From IMG/VR virus record IMGVR_UViG_3300009370_000081, positions 1-36,067 of that record: a stretch of 36,067 nucleotides of DNA; one strand, given 5' to 3'. This document shows, piece after piece, positions 33,735 to 36,067 of this stretch (position 1 is the stretch's first letter; every line of letters starts with the position of its first letter). Made by a program: the position numbers and the translations under genes. The notes beneath the pieces were generated by a model, which was given only the letters and a program-made list of their open reading frames with translations, searched no databases and had not been told where the DNA came from. Origin of the DNA: a virus.

Positions 33735-33742
33735 CTATTTAT
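33733..33742 (+). promoter_or_regulatory. Candidate late promoter element (AACTATTTAT)
   Basis: Exact AACTATTTAT overlapping the stop of the previous gene, 15 bases before the start at 33758. The promoter role is inferred from recurrence. Confidence 0.5.
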
Positions 33743-33757
33743 AGCAGAGGACAAATT

Positions 33758-34048
33758 ATGAAGATTACAACGGCAAAACTTTTTGAGGTTATTAACCAGG
33801 AGATCGAAAAAGTATTGGCTGAAATTTCAGACGATCAGGTAGATCGCCTATTAGACATTATGAAAGCCAAAAAAGCAAAGAGGGCGTTGGTTAATAATAT
33901 TGAAAAGAACCCTGAAGCTTCTGCTGATCTTATTTTTCAGTTTTTGGGGCCAGATGGCATTCAACAAATTATGGATGCAATGATCACAGCGGACCCCGCT
34001 TTTGCCACAATGCAACACGACCACCCTATTGATGAAAAGGATTTTTAA
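33758..34048 (+). CDS. Small protein with capsid-targeting-like N-terminus (C)
   Basis: An in-frame ATG exists at 33701, but the ATG at 33758 is preferred. GCAGAGG lies 7 bases upstream, a late-type motif lies just before it, and it yields MKITTAKLFEVINQEIEKVL, matching the N-terminal peptides at 22300 and 34945. The 96-residue product contains L-A-E at residues 20-22, a possible prohead protease site, then a helical basic segment (LDIMKAKKAKRALVNNIEKN) and an acidic C-terminus. No catalytic motifs are visible. It overlaps the cysteine synthase start by one base (TAATG). I infer a late protein possibly targeted to the prohead. Confidence 0.7.
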   Translation: MKITTAKLFEVINQEIEKVLAEISDDQVDRLLDIMKAKKAKRALVNNIEKNPEASADLIFQFLGPDGIQQIMDAMITADPAFATMQHDHPIDEKDF

Positions 34049-34899
34049 TGAACTTAATTGGTAACACTCCCCTCGTTAGGTTGGGAGAAAAGCTTTACGC
34101 CAAATTAGAAACCTATAATCCTTCTGGTTCTATTAAAGACAGGATGGCTTATTTTATTTTAAAACGAGCACAAGAGCGCGGTGAACTAGAGGGAAAAAAT
34201 ACGATTGTTGTGGCCTCATCGGGGAACACTGGCATTTCTTTTGCCATGCTGGCCGCTATGGAAAAATATTCTTGTATTATTGTTATGCCACGCAATATGA
34301 GCAAAGAGCGAAAAGAAATGATTCGTGCTTATGGCGCACGCATAGTTGAAGTGGGAGATAACGATTTTGAAGAAGCTATTCGTCGGCGTGATGAAATGGT
34401 GGCTAATTTTGATTCTTATTGGACTCCCAAACAATTTAGTAATTTAGATAATATAAAATGCCACCAGACAACTACAGCAAAAGAAATAGGATATGAAGTC
34501 TTAAAAACTGCCAAACAACGACTGTCGGCTTTGGTGGCTGGAGCGGGCACTGGTGGGACAATTATGGGTTGCCAAAAACACTTAAAGTCGTTATGGTCAG
34601 ATATGCAAACGGTATTAGTAATGCCGTCCGAAAATGCCCAAGAGCACGGCATTCAGGGAATTAATGATGGGGCTGACTTTTTAGTAGATCGAGACAAAAT
34701 AGATGATGAAATCTCTATTACCACCGATGAGGCTAAAAAGCGGGCTCGAAGATTGGCAACCGAGGATGGTTTGCTTGTTGGAATAAGCTCTGGAGCCAAT
34801 GTTTTGGCTGCGGAGAAATGGATTAAAGCAAATAATCCGAGCGGAGTGGTGGTAACTTTTCTTTGTGACCGAGGAGAAAGGTATTTCAGTTGTTGTTAA
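34048..34899 (+). CDS. cysK: Cysteine synthase (CysK/CysM type, PLP-dependent)
   Basis: A 283-residue enzyme translationally coupled to the previous gene (TAATG). It starts at LIGNTPLVRL, so the usual 10-15 leading residues are absent. PSGSIKDRMA carries the PLP Lys30, VASSGNTGISF is the substrate-binding loop, GAGTGGTIMG is the phosphate loop, and GLLVGISSGANVLAAEKW with a CDRGERYFS ending matches the C-terminal part. It condenses O-acetylserine (or a related donor) with sulfide to make cysteine. CysK and CysM cannot be separated by eye. All motifs appear intact, so it should be active. In a phage it is an auxiliary metabolic gene; possible benefits are sulfur or redox supply for cysteine-rich phage proteins (inference). 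Confidence 0.92.
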   Translation: MNLIGNTPLVRLGEKLYAKLETYNPSGSIKDRMAYFILKRAQERGELEGKNTIVVASSGNTGISFAMLAAMEKYSCIIVMPRNMSKERKEMIRAYGARIVEVGDNDFEEAIRRRDEMVANFDSYWTPKQFSNLDNIKCHQTTTAKEIGYEVLKTAKQRLSALVAGAGTGGTIMGCQKHLKSLWSDMQTVLVMPSENAQEHGIQGINDGADFLVDRDKIDDEISITTDEAKKRARRLATEDGLLVGISSGANVLAAEKWIKANNPSGVVVTFLCDRGERYFSCC

Positions 34900-34907
34900 C
34901 TATTTAT
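34898..34907 (+). promoter_or_regulatory. Candidate late promoter element (AACTATTTAT)
   Basis: Exact AACTATTTAT overlapping the cysteine synthase stop, 37 bases before the preferred start at 34945. An upstream ATG at 34912 would fall only four bases after the motif, within the expected promoter. Confidence 0.52.
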
Positions 34908-34944
34908 GTAGATGGATAAAGTGTCAGACGAAGAGGATAAAAAA

Positions 34945-35508
34945 ATGAAATTGACAGGGAACACGCTCAAAAGAATTGTTACTGGAGTTCTTTCTGAAAT
35001 TGATTATAGAACTATGCGCCGATCTATTCGAGACGAAGAAGAGGGAGATAGGTTGCGGATGATTAAACGTCATGGGTGGGATCCTCTGGACAATCCTTGG
35101 GCACAAGCACCCAAAACACCAGAACCTCCCCCGTGGGAACCCAATTTGGGACTACTAGACGCTATCAAAGTGGGGGATATTATTAGTAGAGCCCGAGCGT
35201 CAGGATTTCGCATTAGAAATATGAAAGTGGTTGGAGTTACGGGCGAATCACCAAACAGAGTGTGGGAGCTAGTTCCAGTGAATATGGACCAGGCTGGTAA
35301 TATAACGTTTTATCACGGGCCGAATTGGACGGAATTAGCAAGCCCCGAGCCTGGCATCGTGGAAAAAGTCTCAGAGGAAGAAATGTCCACACGTACTTCT
35401 TTATGGCAGCTAGAAAAAACACCCGGCATGAACTATAATTTCCATAAGCCTACACCTAAAAAGCATGGCCGAGGAAGCCGATATCGACCTTGGGGTCGTT
35501 CTACTTAA
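34945..35508 (+). CDS. Protein with capsid-targeting-like N-terminus (D)
   Basis: The start at ATG 34945 is chosen over 34912. AAGAGG lies 8 bases upstream of it, whereas 34912 has no ribosome-binding site and is almost inside the candidate promoter. The 187-residue product begins MKLTGNTLKRIVTGVLSEI, with L-S-E as a possible prohead protease site. The next 40 residues are charged (DEEEGDRLRMIKRHGW), followed by a Pro-rich stretch (APKTPEPPPWEPN) and a small domain with VGDIISRARASGFRIRNMK and RVWELVPVNM, perhaps an SH3- or beta-barrel-like fold. The C-terminus is basic. It is the last gene before the DnaE promoter. The function is unknown; packaged virion protein is inferred. Confidence 0.68.
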   Translation: MKLTGNTLKRIVTGVLSEIDYRTMRRSIRDEEEGDRLRMIKRHGWDPLDNPWAQAPKTPEPPPWEPNLGLLDAIKVGDIISRARASGFRIRNMKVVGVTGESPNRVWELVPVNMDQAGNITFYHGPNWTELASPEPGIVEKVSEEEMSTRTSLWQLEKTPGMNYNFHKPTPKKHGRGSRYRPWGRST

Positions 35509-35526
35509 AACATTTATTATTATCTC

Positions 35527-35554
35527 TTGAAAATATAATTTTAGTTATTATATT
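35527..35554 (+). promoter_or_regulatory. Candidate host sigma70-type promoter for dnaE
   Basis: TTGAAA (35527-35532) and TATATT (35549-35554) are separated by 16 bases, 22 bases upstream of the DnaE start. The layout matches the candidate at 31326, suggesting early host-driven expression. Confidence 0.5.
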
Positions 35555-35576
35555 TAATGATGTAAGAGAGGTAAAC

Positions 35577-36067
35577 ATGGAAAGAGTTGTATCATCTATA
35601 CCCTTTGTTGGGCTCCACGCACATAGCGTAGCAGGATCTCCATTCGATGGGTTTGGCTATCCACAAGAACATATGGATTTTGCATATCAGAATGGCGCTG
35701 ATGCTTTAGCCTTGACAGATCATGGCAACATGAACGGGTTTTCATACCAGGTTCTTCATGCAAAGAAAATGAAAGAAGAGGGAAAGGATTTCAAACCAAT
35801 TTTTGGAGTTGAAGCATACTTTGCACCCTCCATAAAAGAGTGGAAAAAAGAATATGAGAAAGCCAAGGCCGATAAAAAAACCTCACGGTCTCTGGGCTCT
35901 ACAACAGATAAGGCTGAAAATGAGGATGAAAACGCTTCAAAACGTAAAGTAGACAATATTATTCGCCGCCGAAGACATTTAATTTTAATAGCTCTAAATC
36001 AAACTGGACTCAATAATATCTTCAAGATGGTCTCAACCTCGTTCCAGGGTGATGATTTCTATCGCTT
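35577..36067 (+). CDS. dnaE: DNA polymerase III alpha subunit (DnaE), N-terminal PHP region; 3' end outside window
   Basis: The ATG at 35577 follows AAGAGAGG by five bases. The 163 visible residues include VGLHAHSVAGSPFDG, ALALTDHGNMNGF and KPIFGVEAYFA, which are the start of the PHP domain of family C polymerases (DnaE 'fvhLr.Hs.ySlldg..........aialTDh.nl.G......a...giKPI.G.E.y'). The metal-binding His pair (HAH) and DH are kept. A charged insertion (about residues 85-125) follows the EAYF motif before LILIALNQTGLNNIFK, as in many DnaE proteins. The polymerase palm itself is beyond the window. A bacterial-type replicative polymerase in a T4-like phage is unusual, because T4 uses a family B enzyme. 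Confidence 0.9.
   Translation, partial: MERVVSSIPFVGLHAHSVAGSPFDGFGYPQEHMDFAYQNGADALALTDHGNMNGFSYQVLHAKKMKEEGKDFKPIFGVEAYFAPSIKEWKKEYEKAKADKKTSRSLGSTTDKAENEDENASKRKVDNIIRRRRHLILIALNQTGLNNIFKMVSTSFQGDDFYR

Noticed and set aside
33701-33757. Extended start for the small gene ending at 34048
   Set aside because: The extension is inside the previous gene and upstream of the AACTATTTAT element. The start at 33758 has its own ribosome-binding site and a shared N-terminal peptide.
34912-34944. Upstream ATG of the gene ending at 35508
   Set aside because: There is no ribosome-binding site, and it lies four bases after the candidate promoter element. The ATG at 34945 is better placed.
1-36067. tRNA genes, CRISPR arrays, insertion sequences, attachment sites
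   Set aside because: No cloverleaf-like intergenic segments, regularly spaced repeats, transposase or integrase genes, or flanking repeats were seen. All gaps between genes are shorter than 170 bases.

Overview
This window looks like part of a tailed, contractile-tail phage genome that is a distant relative of T4 (a 'far-T4' type myovirus, probably marine). Every gene I can support lies on the + strand. Genes are tightly packed with many 1-4 nt or longer overlaps, the DNA is AT-rich, and I see no tRNA, rRNA, insertion sequence or CRISPR array. The T4 relationship comes from the capsid protein and the neck-sheath-tube genes, which follow the T4-like order gp23, gp13, gp14, gp15, gp18, gp19. 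The host is probably Gram-negative: the phage encodes two putative lipoproteins and a secreted lytic transglycosylase. One lipoprotein combines a von Willebrand A domain with repeated CDGxDNDCDG metal-binding motifs, a style I associate with Myxococcota, Bdellovibrionota and other former Deltaproteobacteria. That host assignment is inference.

Layout. Bases 1-19,100 are the virion module: the C-terminal part of the major capsid protein, a small likely capsid-surface protein, neck and tail-completion proteins, tail sheath, tail tube, a gp26-like baseplate hub protein, a 57-residue gp51-like protein, a small conserved-looking protein, the tape measure, three baseplate or hub proteins and a 444-residue structural candidate. 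Three strong rho-independent terminators separate early parts of this module. Bases 19,100-20,300 hold a compact family A DNA polymerase. Bases 20,335-22,250 hold the vWA/MopE-like lipoprotein. Bases 22,300-30,730 are mainly DNA metabolism: an FtsZ/tubulin-like GTPase relative, a WYL_2/Sm-like small protein, a gp32-like single-strand binding protein, a RecA/UvsX recombinase, a flap-type 5'-3' exonuclease, a DnaB-type helicase and a monomeric class II (B12-dependent) ribonucleotide reductase. Bases 30,740-35,510 hold accessory genes: a lytic transglycosylase, a small helical protein, a GroES-like co-chaperonin, a Rossmann-like protein overlapping a degenerate nucleotidyltransferase, and a cysteine synthase. 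The window ends inside a family C DNA polymerase (DnaE) gene.

How the parts fit. The replication set is not the T4 one. In place of a family B polymerase there is a DnaE-type polymerase plus what looks like a Pol I split into separate polymerase and 5'-nuclease genes. The GroES-like protein is a plausible functional equivalent of T4 gp31 in capsid protein folding. Two signals recur across the window. (1) A 10-mer, AACTATTTAT, occurs four times exactly and four more times in weaker form just upstream of structural or small genes; it is a candidate late promoter element. (2) Four otherwise unrelated small proteins start with the same kind of short amphipathic peptide (for example MKITKQRLKQII) containing an [I/L]-x-E site, which resembles the capsid-targeting and prohead-protease-cleaved peptides of T4 internal proteins. 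Three of the four genes have the AACTATTTAT-type motif directly upstream. Together these suggest a set of late-made proteins packaged inside the capsid, which is the most interesting hypothesis from this window. The tubulin-like protein and the vWA lipoprotein are the next most interesting.
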